Assembly: GCF_902167145.1 (NCBI RefSeq) | Contig: NC_050097.1 | Span: 111,819,982 to 111,883,981 of the forward strand | Reading direction: 5' to 3' | DNA from: Zea mays | Taxonomy: Eukaryota > Streptophyta > Magnoliopsida > Poales > Poaceae | Length of the DNA: 64,000 nt | Shown: positions 10,701-22,700 of the stretch, piece after piece | How the letters are laid out: every line of letters starts with the position of its first letter | Position numbering within the stretch: position 1 is the first letter of the stretch | Program-made: the position numbers and the translations under genes | Notes under the pieces: generated by a model | What the model was told of the DNA's origin: nothing | Database searches by the model: none | The model's input: the letters and a program-made list of their open reading frames with translations, nothing else

Positions 10701-13700
10701 CAATTGGAGGGCAGAGGTGTCGAGTCGTTCTCCGGGGATTGTCATTGAGATTGACATTAAGGACGTAGATGGCAAGATTTATTTCCACATATTTTTTTGT
10801 GCATTAGCCCCTTGCATTCAAGGATTTTTAGAAGGTTGCAGACCATACCTCAGCATAGACTCAACTGCCCTCAACGGTAGATGGAATGGGCATATGGCTG
10901 CAGCCACGTCTATCGATGGTCATAACTGGATGTATTGTCACACCCGTTTCCAAAGGGAAGAGCCGGGTGCATGGCATATGTGTGCCAGGATCTATTTCCA
11001 CACATATGTTGACGTCACAAGTGTAATATATCAAAAGAACAATGCATAAAAGCGTAAATAACGATTATATTAACATATTACACTTCGAACAGACATAATG
11101 TCTTAACCTTTATTCATCAAAGTACAGCGAAACAAGGACATCCATCCACATAAAGATGACCGAGGGTATCACTAGACTAGCATCCATGGAGTTCAGCATC
11201 ATATCTTCATCTGCAACTTCTGATCAAAATTAAGCAAGGGTGAGCTTACTTATGGTCTTTGTGTGTGTTATGGACGTTCTAAATTCAATAATCTTGAAGG
11301 CCGAGAGCTATGGTTTGTTACAGCCGCTGCTTCGTCGGGGAATTGGACAGAGAATTTCCTTATACGCCGATGATGTGGTTCTGTTTATGCATCCGGTGAG
11401 GAGTGACTTGGAGACAGTCAAACAAGTTTTGAAGGTGTTCGGTGAAGCCTCAGGACTTGTTACTAATTTAGCAAAGAGCTCGTTTACTCCGATTTGCTGC
11501 AATGACCAGGAGGTTTTGGCAATCCAAGAGACGCTATCTTGTAATTTGGTGAATTTCCCTTGCAAGTACTTGGGCCTGCCTTTGTCTATTAGAAAGCTCT
11601 CCAGGAGGGACCTTCTCCCTCTAGTTGAGAAGGTTGCAGATAGATTGCCTGGTTGGAAAGCTGCTCTTATTCACCCGGCGGGTAGGGCTACTCTTGTCAA
11701 ATCTGTCCTCTCAGCTATTCCAGTTTACCACCTTATTGCACTTCAATGCCCCAAATGGGTCATCAAAGCCATTGACAAGATTAGGAGAGGTTTCCTCTGG
11801 AAAGGCCGCAAAAATATCAAAGGTGGGCACTGTTTAGTGGGTTGGCAGAAGGTGTGTTTACCATTGACTTTGGGTGGTTTAGGTGTTCCAAATCTTGAAG
11901 TTATGGGCTGGTCCCTCAATTTGAGATGGTTATGGTTGAAGAAAACACAACCTGAGCGGCCGTGGGCTTTCTTGGATGTCCAAGTTCATCCCAATGCTGC
12001 TGCACTTTTTGCTGCATCGGTTCAGTCAGTTGTGGGCAGTGGAACTGACACCAAATTTTGGACTGATCGTTGGCTGCACGGTAAAAGAATTGCAGATTGG
12101 GCTCCTTCGCTATTTGCTGCTGTTAACAAGAAGGTTGTGAGGTCAAGAACAGTCCAGGAAGCAATTAATGGTAGCAGTTGGGTTCTTGACATTAGGGGCA
12201 ATTTCTCCTCTATGGCTTTCTCCGAATTCTTCCAGATCTGGGATCTTGTTCGGGAGGTTCAACTGTTATCAGATGTTCCAGATCAGCACATATGGACACC
12301 TTCCCCCTCAGGCTCTTACTCGTCCAAATCGGCGTATGATCGTTTTATGATGGGAAGGGTGGGTTTTGCGCCTGCTGAGCTTATTTGGAGAAACTGGGCC
12401 CCTCCAAGATGCAAGTTCTTTCTTTGGCTCGCGACTCGAGATAGGTGCTGGACTGCAGATCGCTTGGCGAAGAGGGGTTTGGACCATCCTGTTCAATGCC
12501 CCCTTTGTGATCAAGAGGATGAAACGGTGCATCATCTTTTAATCTCTTGTGTCTTCTCTAGGGAAGTGTGGTTTAGGATTTTCTCCCTGGTTAATCTGCG
12601 GCAGTTCTCCCCCGCAAGGGATGATTTGGTTTTCCAAGATTGGTGGGCTAATTTGGAGGCCAAGCTCCCTTATGCGCTGCGCAAAGGGATTAACTCCCTT
12701 GTGATGTTGGTGGCATGGTGGCTTTGGAAGCAGCGGAATAAATGTGTGTTTGAGGGGGATGCTCCTAGTGGCAACCAGATTATTCAGAATATCAAAGACG
12801 ACGCTCAGAGGTGGTGTCTCGCGGGTGCCAAAGATCTGGGCACCATCTGGCCTTAGTTTAGGGGCAGCTTTGGCTGTCTTCTAGATGGATGTTTATTTTT
12901 ATTTTTATTTTATTTTATTTTTATTTTTTTGTTGTTTCTCTGTACTCTGGTCTTCTTTAGACCATTGGTTTTTTCTTCTATCTTAATATATCTAATGCGC
13001 AGTTCTCCTGTGCGTTTTAGAAAAAAAAAGCTTACTTATGGTCGGGGCTCAGCAAGTGGGGGAAAATTAATGCAGGTATAACAAGGTGAGGCTAAGGTTG
13101 AGCAGTAAGCATTTTAGTTGGTCAACATTTTATTAACAACATCTGTCTTACTAATAAGTGTGAATCCCAAGTATTCCCATTAACAAAGGTACAAGAGTAT
13201 ATAAAAAAAACACTTAAGTGAAACCAATTAAGCAAATCATTGGCAGATCATCGGATCTCGATTTATTTCTATCTTCAAGTTCAATTATCATGTGAGGAGT
13301 CTAGGCTGCTCATAACCGTGAGCACGGCTGATATATCAGTTTTACACTCTGCAGAGGTGGCGCATCTTTACCCATGAGTCGCGATTCCCTTCTAGCCCGG
13401 GTTAGCCAGACCCGTATTCACTTCCGAGGTGAATGGCCAGGGTCTCACTACGAGGCTTCTCCCTAGAGTCCTCATTACGCAAATGCTGGAAATGGTCAAC
13501 TGCATAAGATACACCTACCGTAACCAACTTATAGTCCAGTCCACAGGGTAAAGCTTTGGGAACTATGCCCGTATCCAATCTGCCTGAGCCGGTACTATAA
13601 GCGCTTGCCAGGTGCCCCCGTTCCTGGTCGACCACGACCAACACCCAACATAAGACTTCCCTAGTTATTTAGCCAAGACCAGAGCCATGATAGTTCTCAT

Positions 13701-16700
13701 GGTAGCACTGTTTTCCCGGGTGGTCACTCCATGTTCCAATTAATATGCAATAATCTTGTTTAACCATCGGGTTAACAACAATAATGTAAACTTACCATTT
13801 TGGAACATTAATATCATAAGCGGGAGTGACGGCATAAAGTTAAGTTGTAGCAATAGCATAGCTACTTGATTAGATCATAATCCTAGGTTAAACAAGGAGT
13901 AAGGTTGGAAAGGTTAGGGGTATCTAAATAGGTAACCCATCAAATTATGCATATATTCATCGAAGAATAAACTTTATTAAATGTATTGTTTGGGATCAAA
14001 CAGAGTATGCAGAGGGAGAAGTCCACGTGCCTTGCTTATTGAAAACTTGAGGTTCTTCCACGGACAGGAATAGATATTGATTCTTAACTACTAGATCAAC
14101 CACTGAATATCACACAAACAAACAAAAAGAACAAACACCACTCAATAACATACAACATTCACCATACGTAAAGCTAAAAGAAAGACTAACGAAAAGAGCG
14201 TTCGCTTTTTAAAAACATTACATGCAAGGGTTATAATAAAAAAGGTATTCTTTTCAAAAATGTGTGATCTATACTTTATAAAACAAGACATGAGCTTAAA
14301 AATATCTTAATTAAAATATACAAATATTAGGTTCACCAATTTAATCTTTTATAAAACGTCATATGTGATATGTATAAGATTAAGGGTTTATAAGATGATA
14401 AAACATGTTATAACAATATTAAACCTTTTAAACTTTTTTAGAAAAGATATATGTTATATATCTAAGGTTAATGAGTTATGAAACACATTATTAATTTTTA
14501 GAAGCATTATGGAACATCTTATAAATCATTGTTAAACATTCACTTATGATAAACTAAGATATAAGTCTAAATAGATTTTATGTGAAAAGATCATTATTAT
14601 TAAACACCTATTTTATGAAAAACTAGGTTATAGGCCTTAAGTGGATTTTCATGCAAAAGATAATGAACAAATAACTATCTTTTAAAACACATGACCTATA
14701 TTATTATATTCGAAGTCATATATATAAAGTAACATTTTAAGTTATAAAAGAACTTAAACTCTTATTACTTTATTTTATCCTTTAGGAAAAACTAAATGAT
14801 TCGAACAAATTGACTAAATGTGTTATGAACAAGTTGACAATAGGTTTGACTAATAAATTATGATAAAGGATAATTAATCCATTAATTATCTTTAATTCTA
14901 TTGTAGGAACAAATGATCTAGATAATTAAAATAAATACTATATTTATTGGTATATTATTAACTATCATTTTAGTTATGACGGTGTGAACACTTATTTAAG
15001 CCATTATATCATTATTAGAAAAGTTATATGACATATTACTATTGTAAAACATATAATTATGGATACTTAAATATGAGACTAAATGAGTTTTATGTGAAGG
15101 GATAATAAATGATTGTCATTCTGTTTTTATTAGAAAACATATGGTCTACATATTCTTTTAAGTTTCTATTTAACACGGCTATACTTACACATCTATAATA
15201 AACATTGTTAAGTTATTAAAACATGATATCTATTAAAAAGGTCATTTTAAACTAGAAACAAATTATCTACTTCATTAGTAAGAAACCTATGTTTATCAAT
15301 ATAACTATCATTTTCTTTATTAGAAAAGTATGAGCGTCTAATTAAGTTATTTTAACATTATTATAAATTCTACTATTTCAGTTTTCTCCTTTCTTTTCTA
15401 AATATAATTTATACGTATAACTAAAAATTGTTTATTTAATTCTTCTAACATTAATATACTAAGAATTAATTGTAAATTACTAAATGGGACTTTTAATAAC
15501 CTATTTATAGTTATTATGACATAAATAAGCATTTTACTATTCTAAGTAATTAAGTGCTATACTTATGAATACATTTATTATGAATAGTAAAATCTATATA
15601 TTTTCATTCGACCGAAAATACGTGGCTCAGTACTCCTTCTATTTTTCTTATGCCAATAAGTTTACACTTAAAATACTACTAACCATTATCGTTCCACACA
15701 CACTAAAGCGAAATTAATTATAAATATTTCTATTATGAAAATCACTGAAGTAGTGAATAGTGACCGTATTCATTTTTAGAATTATAAAATCATACGCATA
15801 TTCAAAGTATTGTCGCGGGGTTCGATTTTGGCTACACGTATACATCGCATCTCTAAAATCATATACGTGAATCGCCAAATGGCATCATCTCAATATTACA
15901 ACAATAATTCACAATAAATTTAAAACATGATTTAGAAAATAAATATTTCAGGGTTGTCTTCAACCTTGTGTTTTCGTTCCTGCGCAGGGATGAACGTCGA
16001 CGAGCAGGGAGGGTTCAACAGGCAGGGGAACGGGCGCGATCGTCGTGCTGTGCGGATGGAACTCCGGCGGGGAAACACAGACGGTGAGCACGAGCTCCGG
16101 CGAGGCTCCACGGACGGCGGGGCGGACTGCGATGGCGTGGTCGAACTCCGGCGACGGCGTGGGCGAGCAAGGAATGGGAGAAAGAGAGAGGGAGCTCGGA
16201 GAGGAAGAGAGCTCGGCTGTGGGAGGGAGAAGAGAGGAGCTCGGCCATATTTATAGAGAGAGGGAGGGGAGAGGAAGAGATGGTCGGCGTCATGCCATTG
16301 ATGGCATTCAAGGATCTTGAATGGAGGGAGAAACGGACGCAGTAAACTCCATTAACGCGGAGGAACGGACGCGTGCGGTGACGCTTGGGCGCAGTCGGTC
16401 TTCGGCCGGTCGGGGCTTCCTGGGCGCGGGATGCAGGGCGTCGATCTTCTGGCGGCGCGTCGGCTCGGTCGGGCTCGGCGCGTAGGGGCGGGTGCTGCTC
16501 GGGTCGTGCAGGCGCCGGGCAGGATCGCGAGGCGACCGGTCGGGTTGGCTTGAGCGCGCATGGCCTGGGCGGCGTCGGGCTGGGCGTGCGGTCTCCTGGC
16601 GGCGCGACTTGGGAAGAGGAGATGGAGAGAGGTGGGTGGTAGAGAGAGAAGAGAAAGGGAGCAGGGGGCGGCGGCTGTTGCCAGGAGCAGGGGACGGCGG

Positions 16701-19700
16701 CTACAGGGAGGAGCTAGGGGGCGGCCGGCTCATGGGCCTAATGGGCTTAGGGTTAGGTTTTGGGTTTTCTTTTTCTTTTTTTCCGTTCTAAAGTCAAAAT
16801 ATTTTTTAAATAACCCTAAAAATTATAATAATTAAACCAAAATTATTTATAAATAAAATATTTATTTTTAGACTAATATTATTATATATATTATTTACTA
16901 GGATTTTTATTTAAGAAGAAATGCTATTAAATATCCGAAAATCAATCATGTGCAATAAAAAATTTATTCCAAATGGAATAAATAACAAACACTTCAATGA
17001 AAAATTTATTATCATAAACACCATTAATAAACTAAATGTTTTATTTTTATTTGATGATTTTTATGGTGTTACATGTATCCACTTGCATTTGGATTCATAG
17101 ATGGTGAAACTGATGATAATTGGGTATGGTTCATGAGCCAACTGAAAAAGGCAATAGGAGATCTTCCATTGCTTGTTGTATGTACAGATGCATGCAAAGG
17201 GTTAGAAAATGCAGTAAAACTTGTTTTCCCTCAGGCTGACCAAAGAGAATGCTTTAGGCATCTCATGCAGAATTTTGTTAAAAGGTTTGGAGGTGACATA
17301 TTCTCTAAGATGTACCCTACAGCTAGGGCATATAGGCCAGAAGTTTCACAATACTTTTACAATCAAGTTGTGGAAGCTTCCCTAGATGTAAAGAAATGGC
17401 TAGATACTTATCACAAGCTCAAATGGAGGAGTCAGTTTAACCCTGCCATCAAGTGTGATTATGTCACCAACAATCTAGCTGAAGTCTTCAACAACTAGAT
17501 TAAAGATTGGAAGGACCTTCCTGTTGTTGAGCTTGCAGACAAGTGTAGGGAGATGATAATGGTGTTGTGGGAGAAAAGTAGAAGAATTGGAGAAAAACTT
17601 AATGGGAAGATCTTACCTGCTGTTTTACAACAATTGAAGGCAAGGACTAGAGGCCTAGGGCATCTATCAGTGACAAAGGCTGGTTTTTTCTCTGCACAGG
17701 TTGAGGACAGCACAAACACTCACAATAGACATGTAGTGAAGTCATATTTGCATGAGTGTACATGCCTAGAGTGGCAGCACACCGGCAAACCTTGTCCACA
17801 TGCATTGGCTTTGATTACAGCACAGGAGAGTGTGGATGTGGAATTGGAAGATTTTGTGCATGAGTTCTACTCAGTACAAAGGTTCAAAAATGCATACAAG
17901 AGAATAATTGAACCACTACCTGATAGGTCTCAATGGCCAACAGTGGATCTGCCCTATGTGGTTGCTGCACCACTTGACAAGAGAGGTAAAGGAAGGTATA
18001 AGAAACTAAGAATTAAGAGTTGTTTGGAAGGTGGGAATAGCAAAGGGAAAAAAGTAGCTACAGAGAAAGGCAAGGAAGCTGACAAGAATGCAGTACTAGA
18101 ACCTGACATGGAGGGTTCAAACCAATCTGAGAAGGGGAAAAGGAAGATGATTAGAGGCAAAAGAAAGTGCAAAAGATGTGGAATTAGGTCACAGTGAAAC
18201 TAGCTACAAGTGCCCATTAAACGGAACAAAGAAAAGGTAAGTGATGAAATGTCTAATTTGAACATGTGCACTGTTATATTTGTATCTAACTGTGTTGTCC
18301 AACTTGTAGGAAGAGAAAGCCTCGCATGAATAGAACAAAGTATGGGGATAATGCCAAAATCCCCAAAAGTCGACTTCAAGAAAGTGTCCAAGGTCAAGGT
18401 GTTGTCCAAGGTCAAGGTGCTGTCCAAGGTGAAGCTAATGTCGAACTTGAAATTGTTCAAGATCATGGTGCTGTCCAAAGTGAAGCTGATGTCCAACTTG
18501 AAGAAGCTATCCAACTCGAAGTTTCTCTTCCGGTTACACCAACAAGGGAGTCTATTTTACAGGACAGCCCAATCAGAGTCACTAGGAGGTAATTACGATT
18601 ATGTTGCATCAAGTCGCAGCTAGTTGTGTCATTAAATTATACTGTTCTTCAATTTTTCAGCAAGCTTGCTATGTTGCTAGGAGATGGACAGTCACCTCCC
18701 AAGAATACAACTCCTAAGAAGATGCTAGTAAAGAAGCTCACACCAAGGAAGCTGAAGAGAGTCTAATAAGCTGTTGTTTTTATGTGGTATCCAATATTTT
18801 AGTTCTAATAAGTTGTTGCTGGGAGATGGACCAGTCAAGGATTTTTAGTCGTTCTCTTTGTTGTGCTAGTTACTTTGGACTGAAACAAATGTGTGTTGTT
18901 ATGCTCAAGAATTCCAATTTTCTCTCTCGTGTGAGATCTGTTCATTGGCCCTGTTTGGCACAGCTGCTGCTTGTTGAAAAAGCAGCTTATCTGAGTGCTT
19001 GTTGGCTGCTTTTAGTGTATTCTGAGAAGCAACTGAACTGATAAGCTGCTGCAGAAGTTGTCTGTTTGGCAAAACTTCTGCTTAAATTTGTGAAGAAGCT
19101 AAAAATAAGTTGTGTCAAACATGACCATTACCTGTTGCTCCTCGACCATTTTCTGTTGCTCAAGAATTTCAGTGCGTGATGCTTTGCAATGGCTGTTGGC
19201 ACTGAACCCAGGTAAAAGTGTACTGTGCAGTTTCAGTGCATTCCTCTGTTCATGCCGGATATCACGCTCTCTGCACTAAACCCAGGTAAAACTGCACTAA
19301 AACTGCGCTTTTGGTTCTAGGGGCAAAAGTGTCCGATCAACTGCTGACAGCATAGTAAAAGACGATGATCTTTCAAATAACCCCCTAAATGGCATTTTGT
19401 CTGTAAGCATACGATTGATAGTGATCTCTTAGCGAAGCGTGTTCCCAAAATGGCATTTGAGTGAATCCTAAGTTTCATAATAGCATAATTCCAATTTTCT
19501 CCCCCGGGCTCTGGCGGTATTGGTTGTTGTGGTCAGGCAGCAGGTGGCCAAGGGAGGCGGTGGCTAGGGGAGGGGGAGCGGAGGAGAGAAAGGGGCCTAG
19601 CCAGATACTATGTTGAATGGTGTAAAAACACTAGCCCTAGAGTGCGCTGAGTACTCCATGTATATATCAAGTACATGGGCTAGGCTCTAGGCCCATTACA

Positions 19701-22700
19701 TTTAGACATAGAAAAGATAGTCTAACAATATGGAACCAGAGGGAGTGTAGTTTCAGTGCCACTACAGAACAACTTCCACCCGCAGCTATTACTCAGTGAG
19801 ATTTGACAAGATTAATGCAAATACTTGTACTAGATCATGGGATAAAACCAAAAGAATTATTTCGGTTTAACCACCAAATCATCATGATACTTAATTCAGT
19901 CTGAAGATGAGCTTACTTACCATTGTCTTTTTCATGATATGTCCCATTAGATCAAATCTGAACCCGTCAACCTAAGGCAACAACTATACGATCATAAATA
20001 TAGATAATAATGAACAATAGGTCAGTGTTAAAAGACATGCTACCACTAACACAATTTTTCGGTCACAAAAGAAAGTAGAGAAGCAGCATATTGCCATTAA
20101 TGTATTCTCCTGTGATTCTATGCACGTTCTTCTACTTATTTTCCTGTGATTCTACATATATATGATGTTTTACCATTATTACGACTCACTTTGTAATTTA
20201 CTGCCCAATTCAGAAGGTCATCCACGATTAATCTATCAACCATGAAATGCTCACTTGCTGTATTGTTCACAGCCGCGCTGTTCTCAGTCTGACCATTAGA
20301 GTCCCTTCTGAGGTAGTATCCAGGTACAATCTGTAAATATCATCAATAAACAACAACGATAAGGATACATGAGGGGCAAAAGCCTTAGCAGATATGACTT
20401 TTTTGTCAAAAAATGGATAAGGAACTTTGAGATAACTGACAAATGTATATGTTAGAACCATAAAACATATTTCTGGGCCAATGAACAAAGCAATCAAGGG
20501 GCAAGCATTTCAAATATATCTCATTTCTTTGTCTAATATTATAGTTCACCTATTTCTTTCTACTAGTACACAACATAGCATCCAAGGGAAGCTGTTAGCA
20601 ATATATTTTATAATTTATGTCAGTGTAACAGTTTATTCTCTTCGCAGAAAGGACATTTTGTTTGTTTGAGGGGAAGAAATGACACTTTGTACTGTTCAGT
20701 AAACCAAAATTATTTTCAAAATCCCATGCTCGAAAGAAAATTTCACTAATTTATGTAATGTAAATGTAATGGTTTTTTATCTTAACTACATTGTAAAACA
20801 AAGTTACTATAGAACTAGTTAAGAGAAGAAACTTCAATTGGACATCGTGCGTAGGTTTGAGGCACGGCCTGATGTCGGCCTGGCCCATTTTTATTCGTGT
20901 CGTGCCTTGAGCTCTTATTTTCGGATCGTGTCTGGGCGGCTTCAAATGGCACGGGCCAAACTTTCATGTCTAATCCCAAGACAAACACGCCCAGGATGGA
21001 CCCCTTACTAATGCGCTAGAACAAACCAAAACTCAAGCACGACCTGAACATAAACTCATGGATGACAGCGGGAGGTTGTGAAGGGTGGTGGAGGAGGCGC
21101 CAACCGCCAAGGGGTGGAAGTGGGGGGAGACGAAACGATCATTCTGATTTTGGAGTAGTTGTGGTGTCTTGTAACATTAGGGACATGCCTGACCAATTTC
21201 AACTAAACAATAGCAGGCCTGCTTGGATCCAGTTTCTTGAGAAATAGTTTCTGTTTCTTGGGTTTCTGATTTCTGGAAATTTGTTTGGCTAACTGGTTTC
21301 TCCCTTGCACTGAAAAAATGAAAATGATTCAACCGGTTTCTGTTTCAAAACACCTAGGTTTGTATTGTTCGGCAGAGTTCATGTGGTTTATGCTAAGAAA
21401 CTCAGCATAAAAACCCTGCAAAACAGGCATTTGTCATGTCTTTAACTCTGATTATGAGAAATTACATGATGTGATCTTGTAAGGCCCCATGGCTCCGTTT
21501 GGTAGAGATCTGGGCGGCTCTGACTCCTCCGTGCACAGTAGCGAGAAGCCACTTTTATCTTTTCTCTCAAAATTAACTAGGAGCCAGTGAAGCCACTATT
21601 TCTAGCTTCACCCGCTCTGGCTCCTCCATGCACTCTAGAAAGGAGTTTTGTTTGGAGCCATGCCAATCCGGGCTTAAATAAATCTAATAAAGATTAAGAA
21701 ATACTTTTTTTATTTGGGATGTATACGGAAAAAAGAATAAAACCAGAAAACATGAGACAACCTTGTCAAGCACGGAAGTGATGGCAAAAGGGCCACTTGA
21801 GTATAGATGATTGTATACAACATCCATGACAACTCGAAGACCTAAGCGATTCAAGGCCTGCAGTTCAAAGTTTATCATGAAAAGTTGGAAACATCTGTTA
21901 TCCTGCAAAATGCTGGCCACATTAAGCCCACAAGTCCTTCCTCCATGCATTGCAGAAATATGATGAGTGATGCAAGTTGCAACTCTTCATGTAAGAAAGT
22001 TCCGTGATAGAAAGAAAAGCTTACCTGCACCATCAGCCGGTACTCAATGATACGACTTGGACCATCTGGGTTACTTGCATAGCTTCCTTTTGGAACGCCC
22101 CAAACCACAGGGTTATACCTTTATTTGCATGTGACCATGCGTGAGAATAGTTTATGAGCAATAACATAAGAAACATAATGTTCATTGCACACCCTTGTGA
22201 TAATTAAATATTGAATATTTGACAAGCAAAAGAAATGAAGGAAAACAAGTACCCCCAATTATAAGGGTCCTCTTCCTGAATAGCCACAATTGCAGCTTGT
22301 TGCAAATCTGACCCTGGAGGGAGTTTTGACAGTTCAATCTCATCTGCCAGAGTACATAGAAGTTCTGTAGTTACTCAAACAGAAGCTGATGGAGTCCAGT
22401 TTAATGGATTGAAATTTTATTGATAGTAATCACAGAAAGCTACGTATGAAATCAAAAAAAATGGAAGATACATGGAACCATATTAAATATTAAACCCTAA
22501 AGAGATGAAATTTCTTTGATTCAAAATGATACTTTATGAGGTTTACATATATCTTGGTATTCTAATTCATAGACCAGACTAAAAAGTCTGGGTTCTGATT
22601 TCTGGCTATTGTAAAATTTAAGAGTAAATGAATAGCATGTAAAATGCAAAATGTGGTATTACCATCTTGATTCTTGAGCAATACTGCAAGAGATTTACAT

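Larger units (their letters stand above)
10936..17073. mobile_element. Solo gypsy LTR (Tekay-like) inserted in the MULE transposase, with nested LINE
   Basis: Starts TGTCACACCC and ends GGTGTTACA. It is flanked by the 5-bp duplication TGTAT (10931-10935 and 17074-17078). Removing it and one copy restores the transposase reading across WMY|PLAFGF, which proves the borders. Without the LINE it is 4352 bp. There is no internal gag or pol and no second LTR, so it is a solo LTR. It is AT-rich from 13,700 to 15,900 with no supportable gene, then a GC-rich block (15,950-16,780) whose ORFs look spurious. It shares the CTCTGCAGAG-type block near 13,350 with the other Tekay-like LTRs in the window. Confidence 0.92.
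9856..18766 (+). pseudogene. MURA-type MULE transposase, interrupted
   Basis: Would cut and rejoin MULE ends by DDE chemistry in the nucleus. Likely exons: 9856-10379, 10450-10935 joined to 17079-18236, 18310-18588 and 18661-18766; each has usable GT-AG borders. The first holds the N-terminal DNA-binding region ([11 protein letters not shown]). The second has KWGR-like [11 protein letters not shown] and catalytic Asp in [11 protein letters not shown], then after the solo [13 protein letters not shown] (Asp) and NNLAEVFNN (Glu). A SWIM zinc finger ([15 protein letters not shown]) and a CCHC knuckle starting CKRCG follow. Breaks: TAA at 10353-10355, TAG at 17496-17498 where the family has Trp, a 1-base shift in the knuckle near 18175, and the 6.1-kb insertion. 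Confidence 0.92.
9128..19476 (+). mobile_element. Mutator-like element (MULE) with nested insertions
   Basis: Bounded by about 172-bp terminal inverted repeats (9158-9329 and 19305-19476), sharing CTTAGGATTC, CTCAAATGCCATT, the CGCTTCGCTAAGAG block and GGTTCTAGGGGCAAAAG. Inside is a MURA-type transposase gene on the plus strand, split by a solo gypsy LTR. Without nested DNA it would be about 4.2 kb. Candidate 9-bp duplications are degenerate (CCTGGGCGC before the left end, CCCGGGCTC at about 19502), so the outer right limit could be nearer 19501. It lies in zpu1 intron 14, in the opposite transcriptional direction to zpu1. Confidence 0.9.

Noticed and set aside
13402..13644. 80-codon minus-strand frame in the solo LTR
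   Set aside because: No homology recognised, and it lies in the conserved LTR block; related LTRs do not keep it open.
13800..15900. Very AT-rich 2-kb stretch as a possible matrix attachment region or intron of a gene
   Set aside because: It is the middle of the solo LTR; other family LTRs have a similar AT-rich middle. No specific motif supports more.
15954..16835. Overlapping GC-rich frames on both strands
   Set aside because: Low-complexity Arg/Gly/Pro translations in the GC-rich part of an LTR; the same block occurs in other LTRs without a shared protein.
20829..21080. GGCACGGCC/GGCCCATTTTT-type repeat words in pullulanase intron 12
   Set aside because: Looks like a decayed repetitive element, but no ends or target duplication could be fixed, so it is not annotated.
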